Below, piece by piece: positions 36,412-48,599 of a stretch of 64,000 nt of DNA; positions within the stretch are counted from its first letter, which is position 1; the number at the start of each line of letters is the position of its first letter. The position numbers and the translations under genes are program-made. Source of the stretch: Unio delphinus (Eukaryota; Mollusca; Bivalvia; Unionida; Unionidae); NCBI GenBank assembly GCA_029339505.1, contig JAQISU010001235.1, forward strand, positions 36,733,815 through 36,797,814. The letters run 5' to 3'. The notes below the pieces were generated by a model. The model saw only the letters and a list, made by a program, of their open reading frames with translations. It was not told the origin of the DNA and searched no databases.

Positions 36412-36514
36412 TATATAAAAGCATAAAGACTTGAATACATAAAAAATTCCGTACAGAACCTGTAGAAGTCACATTGTCTACCCATGCAAGTTATTAAGTG
36501 ATCTTAAAAATGAA

Positions 36515-36830
36515 AAGATGACAAAGTGTTAGCAAAGTGAAAGGCAGAACTACATTAATTTATTATGGTATGCTTCCAAAGCTGAAACTGGCCTTGCGTG
36601 TTCTCTCATGTGAAAGAGTATACTGCTTTGTGGAAGCAGTATCAGAGAGATTCACAAGTTCTGCCACAATTCCTTATACCCAGGAGAGATCATTTTTCCT
36701 GACTACCATCTAGGTTGGCTGACAATTCTTAGCTCCCTTGAGCTAAAAGGATTATCTGGGAGCTCTAGGTTTGCAAGGTAGTAGTAGCTCTGAAGTATTA
36801 TGAATGGGTAAAGTATTTCAGAAATTTAAA
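36515..36830. repeat. Dispersed repeat, copy B
   Basis: Same family as 1,011-1,385: gatgacaaagtgtta, aaggcagaact, gttggctgacaattcttagc, gtagtagtagctctgaagta in order. Confidence 0.6.
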
Positions 36831-37167
36831 TATGCTGTCCAATACTAAATCAAATCCAGATTTATTAACAAAATTTATGCACAAAATAAATGTACAGGTG
36901 TTTGATTTGTATACTGAAATAATGTAAACAGTCATAAAATTTATCAATATTTTTTTTTATGGGGCTGAAAAAGGCCATTATTCAATATATTCATTTGGAA
37001 AGAGAAAGTGGTCCCTCAACAACTTTCAAGTAAAGTAAATACCAGTGAACTTGATTACAGGCAATGAAAGCAAATATACATTCTAAAGTAGAATCCAAAT
37101 AATGTTTTAAGGACACCCCATCAATGGAAATACTCAATGTACAAGTACTAAAACTGTTTTCACTAAC

Positions 37168-37410
37168 CTTGATTGTAGTTCCCAGGCTCTACACTTTGAT
37201 TTGGGGGGCCTCCCATATGAGGGCCTCCTGGAGCCTGACCCTGGTTAGACACAGGTGTATTTCCCATCGATGTACCTCCCATACCAGGCCCCATCATTGT
37301 CTGGCCTCCCATTCCATGGACATCAGTAACTCCACCCATCTGCCCCCCTCCAGCCATCACTGATCCTCCCATGGCAGGGTTATTTATACCATGATTGGGT
37401 CCACTTCCAC
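37168..37410 (-). CDS. SMARCA4: SMARCA4 exon 2 (Gly/Met/Pro-rich)
   Basis: The acceptor AATGTATAG|GTGGAAG and the donor TCAAG|GTTAGTG bound 243 bases, phase 1 in and phase 1 out. The exon continues the Gly/Met/Pro-rich tail (GGSGPNHGINNPAMGG ... NYNQG). No folded domain is visible. It belongs to the gene by matching phase with both neighbours and by the same repeat style as the first exon. Confidence 0.85.
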
Positions 37411-38367
37411 CTATACATTCATTTGATATGAACAAATTGAGTGCTTGACAAAATTATGTACAACTATTTGTGAATTTCTGCTAACTGAACACTTTAACAA
37501 TTTTCAGCGAAATATAACATGAATATTATTAAACAAAAACATCAAAACAAATTTCAGAACCTTCTAAAAAAGAAAATTTAATCTGTAAAAATGCTGTGCA
37601 TCCTAAACTTATTGTAAACACATTCATAAATTAAGCTTTTTCTGTCTTAATGTACTCAAAATGGCATAACCATGAATTAACTTATATGATTTGATTTTCA
37701 ATATCACCCACAAAGTACAAGTTAATACTCTACAACAATACAAGTTTTTTTTACATTTGGAAAACTATATATATAAATCTTTATGATCAACATCTTGAAC
37801 TCTCGTCACACTCACAAAAGTCTAGGATTAATGAATATTGACTATTTTTAAAAAAAGATCAACGAAACTGGGTGCATTGTCAGTTGCAGAACTAGACTGC
37901 AGCTACTATGACCACACAATTAACGTCTACAAAAATAAATAACCTAACAAACGGAAACCAAATTTGGCATAGGTAAACCCACAATAACGACTGCTCAATG
38001 ATTATTTTATTCAACAGCACCACTACTGCTAAACGATTTTTCGATGTACCCACCACCTTACAAAAGTTCACTGAAACAAGAAACTATAATTAAATTGAGC
38101 TAAGTTTGATTGAAGAAAGTAAACGATGCATTGTGCATACCATTAATGATGTCATTCACCAGGTGACTTTACAAAGCTGGTAGAGAACCAAGATAGTAAC
38201 TTTGGCCACAGGATACATAAACTACAACCGTAGGCTGTATATAAATAGCTGAGAAAGGCTAACAGATTTTAAGCAGTGCTGATGGTAATATTTTTCACTC
38301 TGTTGCCAAAAACTTATAAGACAGCAAGGAAAATATTAATGAAAGTAAAACTCCTCTTGCCACAAAC
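37411..38367. other. Intron sequence, nothing recognised
   Basis: Intron between the first two coding exons of SMARCA4. AT-rich with no feature. Confidence 0.5.
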
Positions 38368-38903
38368 CTGCATGAGGTCCTGGTCCTCCCATTGATGGAA
38401 CTGGTCCACCCATGCTACTCATGTGTGACCCAGCCCCTCCCATGTTTTGTCCACTATGCATGCTCATATTTTGTCCAGGTCCTCCCATATTATGTCCTCC
38501 ACCTCCCATGTTTGGATTATGACTGCCTGGCATCATGTTAGAGGAGTTGATGTAATTGCCCATATTAGGACCCTGCATTCCTGGTCTCCCCATATTGGGC
38601 CCCATTCCTGGACCTCCACCACTTGTGCCCATGGTAGGAGCTGTCATATTAGGTCCACCCATGGCTGGATTGGACATGTTGGGTATTGGCCCAGGCATCC
38701 CCCCTGAGGGTCCACCTGCCATTCCCTGTGGATGCATTCCACTCATTCCCTGTGGTGGCCCTCCCATTCCTTGTGGGGGACCTGACCCTGGGCCTCCCAT
38801 CCCCTGGGGATGTATTCCTGATGAGCGAGGTCTGTCAGTCATATTCATCATAGGGTTGTAATGAGACTCATCTGGAGGTCCCCTTTCTTCCATTTAATGA
38901 GAC
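38368..38903 (-). CDS. SMARCA4: SMARCA4 exon 1 of coding region (N-terminus)
   Basis: The start ATG is at 38,893-38,891, read on the minus strand as MEERGPPDESHYNPMMNMTD. An in-frame TAA directly precedes it, which fixes the start. The acceptor is a pyrimidine tract then CTCTTAG|GTCTC at 38,904/38,903, so the exon opens with 10 untranslated bases. The protein is a low-complexity Pro/Gly/Met region with many GMGGP-like repeats, as in the disordered N-terminus of BRG1/Brm. The donor is GCAG|GTTTGT after 38,368. It contributes 526 coding bases and ends in phase 1. Reading frames on the opposite strand here are composition shadows. Confidence 0.9.
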
Positions 38904-39394
38904 CTAAGAGTAAAGAAACAAACTGTGAGCAGATTAAAAATAGAATAAAAGCAAGAATTTGCAATGTGTTAAGTTTATCTGACAGGGAAGGACAAACAAA
39001 AATATGTTTCCTATTGCAGTGATTTTAAAAATCCCACTCAAAAGAAGATAGCAGAGAAACCTTGTGCCTACACCCAAATAATAACTGCTAAATAAAAGGT
39101 TTGTTACTGTAGCTCAACATATCAGCTACTCACACACCAGATTGATATGCATAATATTGTAACTTTTCGGACTGGTCCTCTCTACTAAGCATGGCATACT
39201 AGTGGCCTTTTTATGAAACACAAGAATCAGCATGCCACAAATAGGTTATAGTTATACAACAAAATAAATTTATTACAACGCACGCCCATCAGTATTGTAT
39301 AAAATACTTCTGGATCAAATTTCTAGAAGTTTTGATGTCCAAAACCATGAAATCTTTCAAACTTCATTATATGGCCTTGCTTGATGCTCAGCAT

Positions 39395-39535
39395 AAAAAG
39401 GTTAGTGTTATGACTGGTCGGATTGGTGATAGGATAATGTGACAGGATGGGGCATGATGTTACATGTCTGCGGCATGATGCCCCAATGCTAGACGTCACT
39501 ATAAACTGCCACTATACAAACATCATAGTGATATG
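39395..39535 (+). mobile_element. tRNA-derived SINE, truncated copy 3
   Basis: Plus-strand copy lacking the tRNA head: ggttagtgttatgactggtc, aggataatgtgacaggatgg, cactataaactgccactata, ending in catcatagtgatatggc. Matches the body and tail of the 2,495 copy. Confidence 0.7.
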
Positions 39536-40844
39536 GCAAATTTTTTTAAAGCTACATTAAAAACTAAATCACACAAACATACACACACTTATTTTAATAA
39601 ATGTTCATTATTGTCTGTAGATCCTTCAAGATCTGCAAAACATCTGGAATGGATTCCAATTGAGAAGCATCAACAAACATTTTAAAGTAACACAGCTTAT
39701 TTTTTGGATGCAGCCAGGCATGCAACACCTGTGGACCATTTTTTTTTTTTAAAAAAAAGTTAATATTATTAATCCTTGATAATTTGATCATTTCTGCATG
39801 GATGGGGGTTATTGGTTATAAAAAAAAAAGCATGCATGTGTGTGTGTGTGGGGGGGGGGCTATATTGTTTGTCCAAATTTCTTTGTTGCCAATGAAACTT
39901 TACCGGTACTGTTCATAAACAACACAATGAAGAATTAATGTCAGTATATGAATGAACTAAATCCATTTTCAACCCATCTGACACAACCCATTCTTCAACC
40001 CAATTGACACAGCCAACATGCAGGTGCATCACATCTATTTTTTGAAAGAAGGGTTTTCTTAATAATAACAACTCACTTTACAGCTCTGTTACAATAGTCC
40101 ATTGACAGGATTCTAAATGAAAGGTTTCATTATTCATTTAAGTGTTGCTACTTAACTGTTTTCCATTTCTTTGTATTTTCACAAAAATGAGTCAACTCAG
40201 TGTACAACCTTGATCACACGGCATCTCTCAAATTCCACAATATTACATTGTCCTGTATATTTCTGACCCACATAATTGCATTTAAATAACATAATATTTA
40301 GATTCTGCATTATATTCATTGTTTTCCTGAATATATTTGCCCAATGGTTTATGAAGAGAGATAAGTGGTACATCCAAGATACAGAGATGTGCACCATTAT
40401 TTCCCCATGATGGATTCACTTACAGTTCCAAACTTATTTTTATAGAGAAAATAATGTACACATGGCAGTTAATATATTTGTGTTACCGATTCTGTTCTTA
40501 AAACATAAATTGCCATTTACATAAATTTCAAAACACAAATTTTTTTATAATTAAAGGAAAACTTCTGGAAATCAGGCATAGATAGATAGTTGATAACTTA
40601 CTTGGGAAAGGGATAAAGGCCAATCAGCTATCAAAACAGTGAATCCCATAGAGGTGCAAGACAGAGTCAAAAGTCCCCATGGTGTCAAAACTGTGGGTCT
40701 GATGGAGTAAAGAACAAACACTGGTATCAAAACTGGGGGTCAACTTAAACATTTGGAAGTCTCTGAAGTGCAAATGAGGGTAAAGGGACACACTGATCAA
40801 AAACATGCCTGAGAATATGCATGAGTTTGTTTGTTGGAATTAAT

Positions 40845-41038
40845 ACCACCTAGTCACATTTATTCTAACACCAGTTCAACCAGTCCTAACACTAACCACT
40901 TAATGCTGAGCACCTAGCAAGGCAGCTGATAGTACCAATTTTTATGTCTTTGGTATGATTTGACCAGGGTTCAACCAAATAACCTATCGCATCTGACGTG
41001 GATGCTCTAACCACTTGATCACTGGAGCTGTACTGGAG
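40845..41038 (-). mobile_element. tRNA-derived SINE, copy 4 with head
   Basis: Minus-strand copy with a decayed tRNA-like head (GTGATCAAGTGGTTAGAGCA, A-box-like, and GGTTATTTGGTTGAACCCTG, B-box-like) and the shared body (cagtcctaacactaaccact). The tail is truncated. Confidence 0.75.
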
Positions 41039-41169
41039 AGAGGCATTTATTACTGCTATATTACCATTCAATTTTTCTACAAAAACAAACATATCTTGTG
41101 ATCAGACTGCATAATGGAAATTACTATTTTAATACTAACCATGTTAAAAATAAGCAGTAATTATTGCTA

Positions 41170-41290
41170 TCTTCATATAATGTGCATTGTTACACTCGCC
41201 AAAAGAGGGCCTCAAGGGAGACTGTCCTCGACTAACGAGTTACCCTCTATAAATAAAGCATTTTTATTATTAATATTATTATTATAAGAT
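41170..41290 (+). mobile_element. 3' tail of a LINE/SINE with (ATT)n
   Basis: gttaccctctataaataaagc followed by an ATT-rich run. A closely similar end (gttaccctctttaaatacag tcattatt) is at 58,999. This looks like the 3' terminus of a retroelement that ends in a simple-repeat tail. Confidence 0.5.
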
Positions 41291-42074
41291 ACAGTTTTGA
41301 CAATAAGTTAAGATCATCCAGAAAAACTTGGTTATGACGGAATCCAAGATAAGTTTGAACACCAGTACCATCCAGTCTTTAGTGATGAATACTAATGACA
41401 CCTGCATTACCTTCAAATCGTTTCCTAATTCATTTTGAAGTGTAGTTGTGTGGTTCACAAATAATATTTTAAAAAAAAGACATTAAGGGCATATGTAAAT
41501 CCAGAATCTGTGATTTTATATTTATAGTCACATGCCCCTTAATGACGAAAGGGATTATGGTAAAAGTCCCATGGGTCATGAAAGAGCATTTATGGATATA
41601 AATTTCAAATGTAATTTTAGTTTTAAAATTTTATTGTAATTTATTCATGATTTTTTTTTATTTATAGAGATCTGAACATTAATCGTCATAACATTTCCTG
41701 ACAAAAATTACTGATCGCTATCAACTTTTAAAATGGTAGTCAGGCACTTGACTTGGGTCAAGAATGCTGATGAATTTATTGCTAGTGCAGGGGGAATCAA
41801 AGGTATAATTTGCATGAACAAGAAGTTGTGCGCATTTCATGCATCTCCTGTAAAAATTTCGAAGCATGTTATCACTGAATTTGCAAAGAACATTTTTCAA
41901 GGGATTTATACAATAATCTTCAATGGAATTTTGATAGACAAGGAAAGAAATAACGTGAATATACGCCATTTAAAGGTATGTGTAAATAAATTCTCAAAAT
42001 GACACCTATACCTAAAAATAGTGACTTACATGTGATGAGCTATGTGAGTACTATAAACTAAAATACATTCTTAC

Positions 42075-42136
42075 CCTTAATTTTCCTTGTAACGAGCCGG
42101 TGTGTACACGACCACCATAACTTTCCAGAACATATA

Positions 42137-42188
<52 letters not shown>

Positions 42189-42540
42189 TTGCAGGTTTTA
42201 GACCCATGAATTAATAATCAAAATAAATGCAAAGATCACTGAAATAAAACAGACGTAGAATAAGACTCCACTGTACTGTCTACATTGCAGGACTCCAACA
42301 GCATGCGAACCCACCAAATGCCATCACGCCAATGGAATAAACAAAGAATACACGTTAAAACACACAAATCGTCTATTGGCGTACCCTGTGAATATCATCA
42401 ATTGTGTACGCGAATACACAGCAGCGGGTTAAAAGCTTTCTTCGAGGTACCGTTCACTTACGATATCAATCCCACTAGACGGTAGTGTGAACAAGCGAAT
42501 AGGTCAGACGCGCACTTTTTTTGCGCATGGAAAGCGCTTT
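42075..42540 (-). promoter_or_regulatory. Candidate 5' non-coding exon and promoter region
   Basis: The exon carrying the ATG has a good splice acceptor 10 bases before the start codon, so at least one untranslated exon must lie upstream (higher coordinates). The best nearby donor on the minus strand is GG|GTAAGAAT at 42,074-42,075. The DNA above it is richer in GC and CpG than its surroundings (about 42,090-42,120 and 42,370-42,540), which could be a promoter. An (AG)n run at 42,139-42,185 lies inside. No TATA box was identified. This is inference from a donor match and base composition only. Confidence 0.25.
42139..42185. repeat. (AG)n microsatellite
   Basis: About 23 AG units near the presumed 5' end of SMARCA4. 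Confidence 0.97.
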
Positions 42541-43435
42541 GTTCGTAGGTTATAGTCAGTTTCACAAATGTTAAAGCGCATCAACTGGTTCACATATTTG
42601 TAAGGTGGCGCTAACAAGTTTTGTATTTTGCATTTAGAATCTTAAATAAAAATAATTTCCCCGGGTGTCCTCACTGTTCATACTGGCTATTTAAAAATGA
42701 ACTTATATATATTCTGTATAATTCAAAGAACCTTTAATTCACTTCATTTTTGTATATGATTGATTAGTGAAATATGGGTTATAGAGTATACAGGTTGGCC
42801 TTACTTCGAATGGGTATTTTTACAATAAACAGCTAGCTCCGCTTGATCATTTTCACTTTCTGGACTTCCGAGGTAAATTATAGAAAGAGAAATAGCCGAT
42901 AACATTTATTTCTACATGTTATATATTTGGTAATTCATTTATTGCACTCTCAGAAGCTGTTATTGTCTAATTTAGCAAAATGAATTTTCACCATTTTAAT
43001 AACTGCTAAAGATAGTGCATATTTTACTCATTTTTTTTTTTTTAGCAAAAGGGAGCAGTCATTTTAGTTGTGGGCTGCGATCATTTACAATTTCTACAAG
43101 TACAATATCCAATGAAATTTCAGCCAAAGTACATGAAAATAATATAGAGGTATATCAACAATCTCTCCATTGTACATGCTGCACCTTTACCTTACACCCA
43201 CCACTCTCAGAAGATATAAATATATGGCGCCCCCTAAAGTGTTCAAGGCAACTCCAACCTTCACACCCAAAACGGACAAGATACAAATAGTCTTGTACTT
43301 TATTAACAATATAAAAATCTGGAAACAAATCTAAAATAATTTGCAAGTCGTGGAAGTCTCATATTATGGACATAACTGAACATTGAACATGTAAAAGACA
43401 GTCCACATACATAATAAAAAGCCACAGTATGAACA
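42541..43435. other. Intergenic, nothing recognised
   Basis: Upstream of the SMARCA4 5' end. No gene or repeat that I can support. Confidence 0.45.
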
Positions 43436-43438
43436 TAG

Positions 43439-43588
43439 TATGTATGTATGTATGTATGTATGTATGTATGTATGTATGTATGTATGTATGTATGTATGTA
43501 TGTATGTATGTATGTATGTATGTATGTATGTATGCATGTACGTACGTACGTACGTACGTACGTGTGTGCGTGCGTGCGTGCGTGCGTG
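43439..43588. repeat. (TATG)n(TACG)n(TGCG)n microsatellite
   Basis: A tetranucleotide run that changes register from tatg to tacg to tgcg, about 37 units. Open frames through it (His/Thr/Ile or Tyr/Val/Cys repeats) are artefacts. Confidence 0.97.
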
Positions 43589-43854
43589 TTACGAGAAGTA
43601 AACAATAACGTGACATACACTATACTGTGACTGCAAATGAAGTGTTTGCATGAAACTGTGGGGCAGTTCAACAGACTTGCGCTAAAGTAATAAGAGTGAT
43701 AAAAGCTTGCTCAGATATAATCACTGTTTTGTGTGATTTGATCAGAACATTGATCTTTACTCTGTGTTGTAGTTTAAATACACATTAATTAAAGCATATA
43801 TAGATAGTATGGTACTTTGCATAAAATCAGAGCGAGAGACAGCATCATGATCGC

Positions 43855-44960
43855 CACCTCACCTGGAACATTGGAACTCTGGCGCAAATTGGAAGACTTC
43901 AAGAGTTTACACAAGAGATGGAACACTACACATGGCACATTCTGGGACTCTGTGAAGTCAGATGGAAAGCCCTAGGAGAACACCAAACTGAAGATGGGCA
44001 TATATTCTACTATAGTGGAGAGTTGGACAAGTCCATAAATGGTGTAGGCTTCCTTGTAAACAAAGCCATCAAGGGATCTGTGCTTGAATGTCGCCCCATA
44101 TCTAGCAGAATCATTTCCATTCGTCTGAAAGCATCTCCCTTTAAAATCTCAATTGTACAAGTCTATGCTCCAACTATTGATCATGATGATGAAGAAATAA
44201 AGGAGTTTTACAACAAATTCCAGAGTATTAAAACATGTTAAGTAAAAAAGACATCCTCATCATCCAAGGAGACTGGAATTCCAAAGTTGGCAAAGATACT
44301 TTAAAATACTGGGATGATCACTGTGGACTTTCTTGCAATGAGCTTACCAATGAAAGAGGGAGACTGCTGCTCGAGTTCGCAAGCTACAACAACTTGGTAA
44401 TCTGTGTGATGCCCGAAGAGACCTCAAAAACACCAGACACACAAGAGAGGCAATGGAATACCTAGAAATAAATAAAAATATCAGGGGAAAAAACTTGAAG
44501 AAAGCAAAAGAAGATTGGATTTGACAAAAGTGCACAGAACTAGAGAACAGTCTCATTACGAATAACAGCAAAAAGGTATTCCAAAAGTGAAAGACCTCAA
44601 CAGACAGAAGCAAACAAGAGTCGGTACCATTCAAGAAGAAAATGGAAAACGCCTCACAGAAGCAAGTGACATTGCAGAAAGATGGACTGAGTATTGTAAC
44701 GAACTCTACAACCAACCATCCACGAAAGACACAGATGTGCTTGAAGTTCCAAACTCCACAAATGATGATGATTTCCCCATTCTCAAAGAAGAGGTGGAGT
44801 AAGCCATAAGAGCACTGACGAATGGGAAGGCAGCTGTGGTAGACAACATCCCAGCTGAACTTATCAAGAATCGTTGGGATTCAGTGATAGAGCTACTAAC
44901 AAAAATCTGCAGCAAGATCTGGCAGACAGGCAAATGGCTAACACAGTGGACCCAGTCACT
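43855..44960 (+). pseudogene. RTE-like non-LTR retrotransposon, broken
   Basis: The frame from 43,861 encodes the N-terminal half of an AP-type endonuclease: NIGTLAQIGRLQEF, ILGLCEVRWKALGE, GVGFLVNKAIKGS, QVYAPTIDHDDEEI, then (44,235-44,400, shifted frame) DILIIQGDWNSKVG and NERGRLLLEFASYNN. The endonuclease C-terminus is deleted. The RT N-terminal linker follows directly (AERWTEYCNELYNQ, AIRALTNGKAAVVDNIPAEL), with stops and frameshifts, and the copy fades near 44,960-45,080. This endonuclease type is the one captured in ruminant CFDP2 from RTE/BovB elements. The 5' end is truncated. Confidence 0.88.
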
Positions 44961-45104
44961 GAGATTATAACACTCCCCCAAAAAGGCAATCTCCAGCTGT
45001 GCTAAAATAACAGAACTATCAGTTTGATCAGCCATGCTAGTAAGCTGATGCTGAAGATCATCTTGAACAGACGGGGAGTTATGACAATCTTTTATCATCA
45101 AAGA

Positions 45105-45427
45105 TTATTGTGCCCCATTCTGGTGGCAATTTTTCCAACAGGATAGGATCTGCTTCATCGGAAAGAGAATGATAACTATTTCGTGTCTACACGGCAGTCG
45201 ACAAATCCATGTCTTATTCCTCCTGTTGATGCTGCTGATGTTGGCTGATGCTCTCGCTGCTCTCTCAATTTTCTTTGCTTCTGAAGTCTGTACTTCTTCG
45301 TCCACTCTTCTTGTTCTTTCTTGATATCCTCTCTGAAGATCTCTCCTATCAGGTCTTCTGCCGCTTTCAGCATTCTGACATTATCTATCTCTTCAGCTTC
45401 GTTCAGCTTGGCTAGTCTTGAACACAA
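45105..45427 (-). other. Charged open frame, 83 codons, unassigned
   Basis: Minus-strand frame rich in Glu/Lys/Arg (EEIDNVRMLKAAEDLIGEIF, KKEQEEWTKKYRLQKQRKLR), predicted helical. It lies between the LINE copy and the Polinton-like relic on the same strand as the latter, so it may be a remnant of one of its small genes. No family recognised. Confidence 0.3.
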
Positions 45428-45533
45428 TCTTCAAAGGAGGATAAGTCAACAATGGATGGTCAAACTGCAGTTACGTGAATTTAGGTCGCTTACGGTGTTT
45501 TTGAGACCGAATAATTCCCGATGGTCGGGCTAT

Positions 45534-46077
45534 TTAACTGCTCAGGACTGTAGGCATTATTGACAACACCTCAGCATCCGTGTTAAGTGGCGACTTCGCC
45601 TTGAAAAACATGTCCGGGCGTAGCAAAGGAGGCAGGTGCCTGGCGAGGCGATGACCGTCGGAAGATGCTGAGATGTTTTTACGCCTTAAAACTCCGGAAG
45701 TCTTGTTGTAAAATTTAGTCCAGCTGTACTTGTGGACGATTAAAATTCCAATTACGTGTAAGCCACCTTTGTGATTGATTTTCTTTTTCTGTGACCTGGT
45801 CTTTTTTTTGGGAAGGGGGGCTTTGGCTTTTTTAAGGCATGGCTTTTGTCTTGGGGAGGAGGACTTTGGGAGCATTGGGATCCCATTTTAGCAGGAAGCG
45901 AATGGTGACACCTTCTAGAGAACCGCTACCTTTAGGTTTCAAAATAATTTGCAATTTTGTTTGAGTGTCGATGGGAGGATCGACAAGTTGCGTCAATGTT
46001 ACTTTGTTTCTCTCAAACAGGGGTTTGGATTGATGAGGAATGTGAATGATGTCTTGTAGTAATTGACGTGCTGTCAC
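45534..46077 (-). pseudogene. Two small overlapping frames of the Polinton-like relic
   Basis: The upstream frame (46,077-45,832) contains TLTQLVDPPIDTQTKLQIIL and GSLEGVTIRFLLKWDPN. The downstream frame (45,875-45,534) is very basic (KKAKAPLPKKKTRSQKKKIN), a composition common in DNA-packaging proteins of such elements. Their strand and position just beyond the ATPase relic suggest small structural genes of the same element. The assignment rests on context only. Confidence 0.35.
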
Positions 46078-46335
46078 TGTAAATCATCGTAAGACCTCTT
46101 TGAGACTGGCTTCTAAGACACGAGGATATATTTGTTGAATTTTTCGCGACTGATACCGTACAAAGCAAGAATCAATTTAACGGGAAGAAAGCAGAAGGGA
46201 CGTCATGTTAACGCTGTGTTAGAAAGACCCAAAGTGCCCGAAGTTTTAATATATTTGTTATTGTTGTGAAGACGACGATGGTGACGTGCACACAACAGGC
46301 CCTCCGTTTCGACACCAGTGATAAAACCAATGAGT

Positions 46336-46492
46336 CAGCGCCGGATTAAGCACCGTGGAGGCCCATAGGCAGTCAAACTTTTGGGGCCACAGACCCACGG
46401 TCACGGTCTCATGGGGGCCCCTGATGGGGCCCATAAAAGTCGCGGGGCCCATAGGCAGTTGCCTACTCTGCCTAATGGGTAATCCGGGACTG
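46336..46492. mobile_element. hAT-type MITE, 157 bp
   Basis: Inverted ends CAGCGCCGGATTAAGCA and (inverted) CAGTCCCGGATTACCCA, 13 of 17 identical. Flanking 8-bp repeats caatgagt and cgatgagt (7 of 8 identical), the duplication length of hAT transposons. GC-rich interior with gggcccataggcag twice. It is inserted beside the ATPase relic. Confidence 0.75.
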
Positions 46493-46600
46493 CGATGAGT
46501 ACGAAATCGTAAATAATCGGGGTGGGGGTGGGTGGGATTTAAATCCACGGGTGAATAGGCGTGTGGGGGTTTGGGTGGCATCGTCGTTCGCATGAGTCAG

Positions 46601-47060
46601 TCAAGGTGTGCCTAACTGTTTGGCTAAGACTTGAGCTTGCGATTTAAACAAGACCACGTAATGAGCATTGAGACTGATCATGCGATGGGTTTCACTTTGT
46701 TGAGAGAAATTTTGAATGATGTAAATGGCACTGACATTACGAAGTTGTCGTTTCGCTTAAAGCACAGTATAATTTCTTCTTCGTCTTCTTCTAACATGTC
46801 GTCGAAAATGACCAGATGGGTTTGCCTAGGGTCAGACACGATCACACCAGTAATGCCTTCCTTAAACACAATGTAATCGCCTTGGCTTTCTGGGAAGAAA
46901 ATATACGCCGATTGCCACTCTTTGTAACACCACACGATCCATTCAGGAAGACAATAGATCAAATGATGTTTATGTTCGATAAAACGTTAGACAAATTCTG
47001 TTTTGCCTGAACCGCTGGGTCTGACAGCTAACATGTTAAAAGGATAGCGAAGATACAAGG
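46601..47060 (-). pseudogene. Polinton/Maverick-like packaging ATPase relic
   Basis: Minus-strand remains of an FtsK/HerA-type (A32-like) ATPase that packages DNA in Polintons and related adintovirus-like elements. Seen: a Walker A PSGSGKTEF near 47,005-47,020, an in-frame stop right after it (46,987-46,989), a Walker B LVIFDDML near 46,795-46,820, and after a frameshift near 46,750 the conserved SLNAHYVVLFK near 46,665, ending at a stop at 46,601. Two breaks make it non-functional. No intact start was found. Confidence 0.8.
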
Positions 47061-47099
47061 CCTTGCAACTGGCACGAATTAAGTTTTCGTTGTGAAGGT

Positions 47100-48580
47100 T
47101 TTGACAATACTGACACGAAAACAGACAAAACAAGAGTTTCTGTACATTTCTCAGGTCAAGTTTATTTCAAAACATGTTTAAAATGGAACAACACGAAAGA
47201 CAAAAAATACATAAAAGACAAATATTTAAGTACAACGATAACATACACATCAATCGATCAAAGTGCAATATAAGCAAATGACTGTACAACATGATTTTAG
47301 GAACAAAAGTGTCATAGGAACAGTGTGTAATGTACAGTCTTTACACCACTTAGCATAGTCACACAGGTGTCCTCTCGGAATGTCCGTGACGGTCCTGACC
47401 TGAAGGGAGTCGTTGTCCTTGGTGACGTGTTCTTCTTCTGACACTGTCAGTAGCACAAGATTAAAAGTTACTTATTTCACTGGACGTTTGAATTTGAATC
47501 ACAACTCTTCGGCATAATTGCCAACATCTTTGGTCTAAGCCTCGAAACCCCAATTTTTCCAGTCACATACATTTGTCATGTGATGATGCAAGTCAAAAGC
47601 TAAACACACATCGTCGTACAAATTTTCAGTACCTAAAGTTTGTCGAATATTTTTCCCGTAGAGGTCAAGAAGTATCGAGCTGAAAATGCAAGGCTTTTAA
47701 CATTTCTAGTCTCACGTGCTCATTTGAAGGGACCACATTCATGTTTTGTTGGGTGGTAGGTACTGCTCCTAAAGAATCCACAAGGAATCGGCTGGTAAAT
47801 GAAATGACAGAAAACAAGTCATTAAGACACATACCGCACGACGAGCCCAATTCATGGGGCACAGTTCTCGTAATAAGTGATGGTAATCCTTCACAGTTTG
47901 ATCACTCGCATTAAAGCTTTCCACGGAATCTATTGTATCACGAAAGATAAAGGTCGTGGCATGTTAGCCCGTTTTTATACCCTCTTATGTGTCAGGAAAT
48001 ATGTGAATGTTTTAAACAGCATAGGTTTTATTTTAGTTCCATACTAAGATTGTTTAGTCACTAACTCACACACCACACGTCGTATAGAAGTTTCCACATG
48101 AACCAAGAGTTGTTGGTGCAAATGAGTTGGTAATCCTCTAACTCGTCCGTTGGAATTTTGTGTATTAGGTTCACCTTTTAAGTAGAATGAGTGGCATCCA
48201 AAACTCACACAATTCATAAATGTCTGACCAATGTAACGTTTTCAAGTGAATCAGTCCTCTTATACCCTTCAGTTACAAGTGGTTCCAACATTGATAACGT
48301 AACGGAAGCAATTGTTCTTTGCGCTTAACTTGTATTTTGACCAACTCACGGTAATGCGTTCTCTTAACTGCAGAGGCAAATCACCAATGCTCTCTTGTAA
48401 AGTATCCATGACAATGTCAGCAAGTGTTTATACCCACGTTGAGGGTTACTTCTGAATGCAAGTTAGTTTTATTCAAGTTTTCTTTTCTTTTATTGGATGA
48501 ATTTCACACAAAAAAATGGTATAGTCTCTTCTGAGTCACCTTTACCCTATAGTGCACAAAGGCAGACTGATTGGTATGTG
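47100..48580 (-). other. Middle of Polinton-like relic, genes not identified
   Basis: Only short minus-strand frames remain, such as 47,862-47,665 (SVISFTSRFLVDSLGAVPTT) and 47,456-47,250. They could be scraps of capsid or protease genes, which occur between polymerase and ATPase in many such elements, but no motif is clear enough to name. Confidence 0.35.
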
Positions 48581-48599
48581 GATAAACGTTCAATCTTGT

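Noticed and set aside
38447..38861. Plus-strand frames of 86 and 101 codons
   Set aside because: Antisense shadows of the Gly/Met/Pro-rich SMARCA4 exon.
41733..42002. 89-codon plus-strand frame (and its minus shadow)
   Set aside because: No recognisable domain, no splice or start context, and it lies in the presumed 5' intron of SMARCA4. Left unannotated.
43303..43671. Frames with His-Thr-Tyr-Ile or Tyr-Val-Cys-Met runs
   Set aside because: Translation of a tetranucleotide microsatellite.
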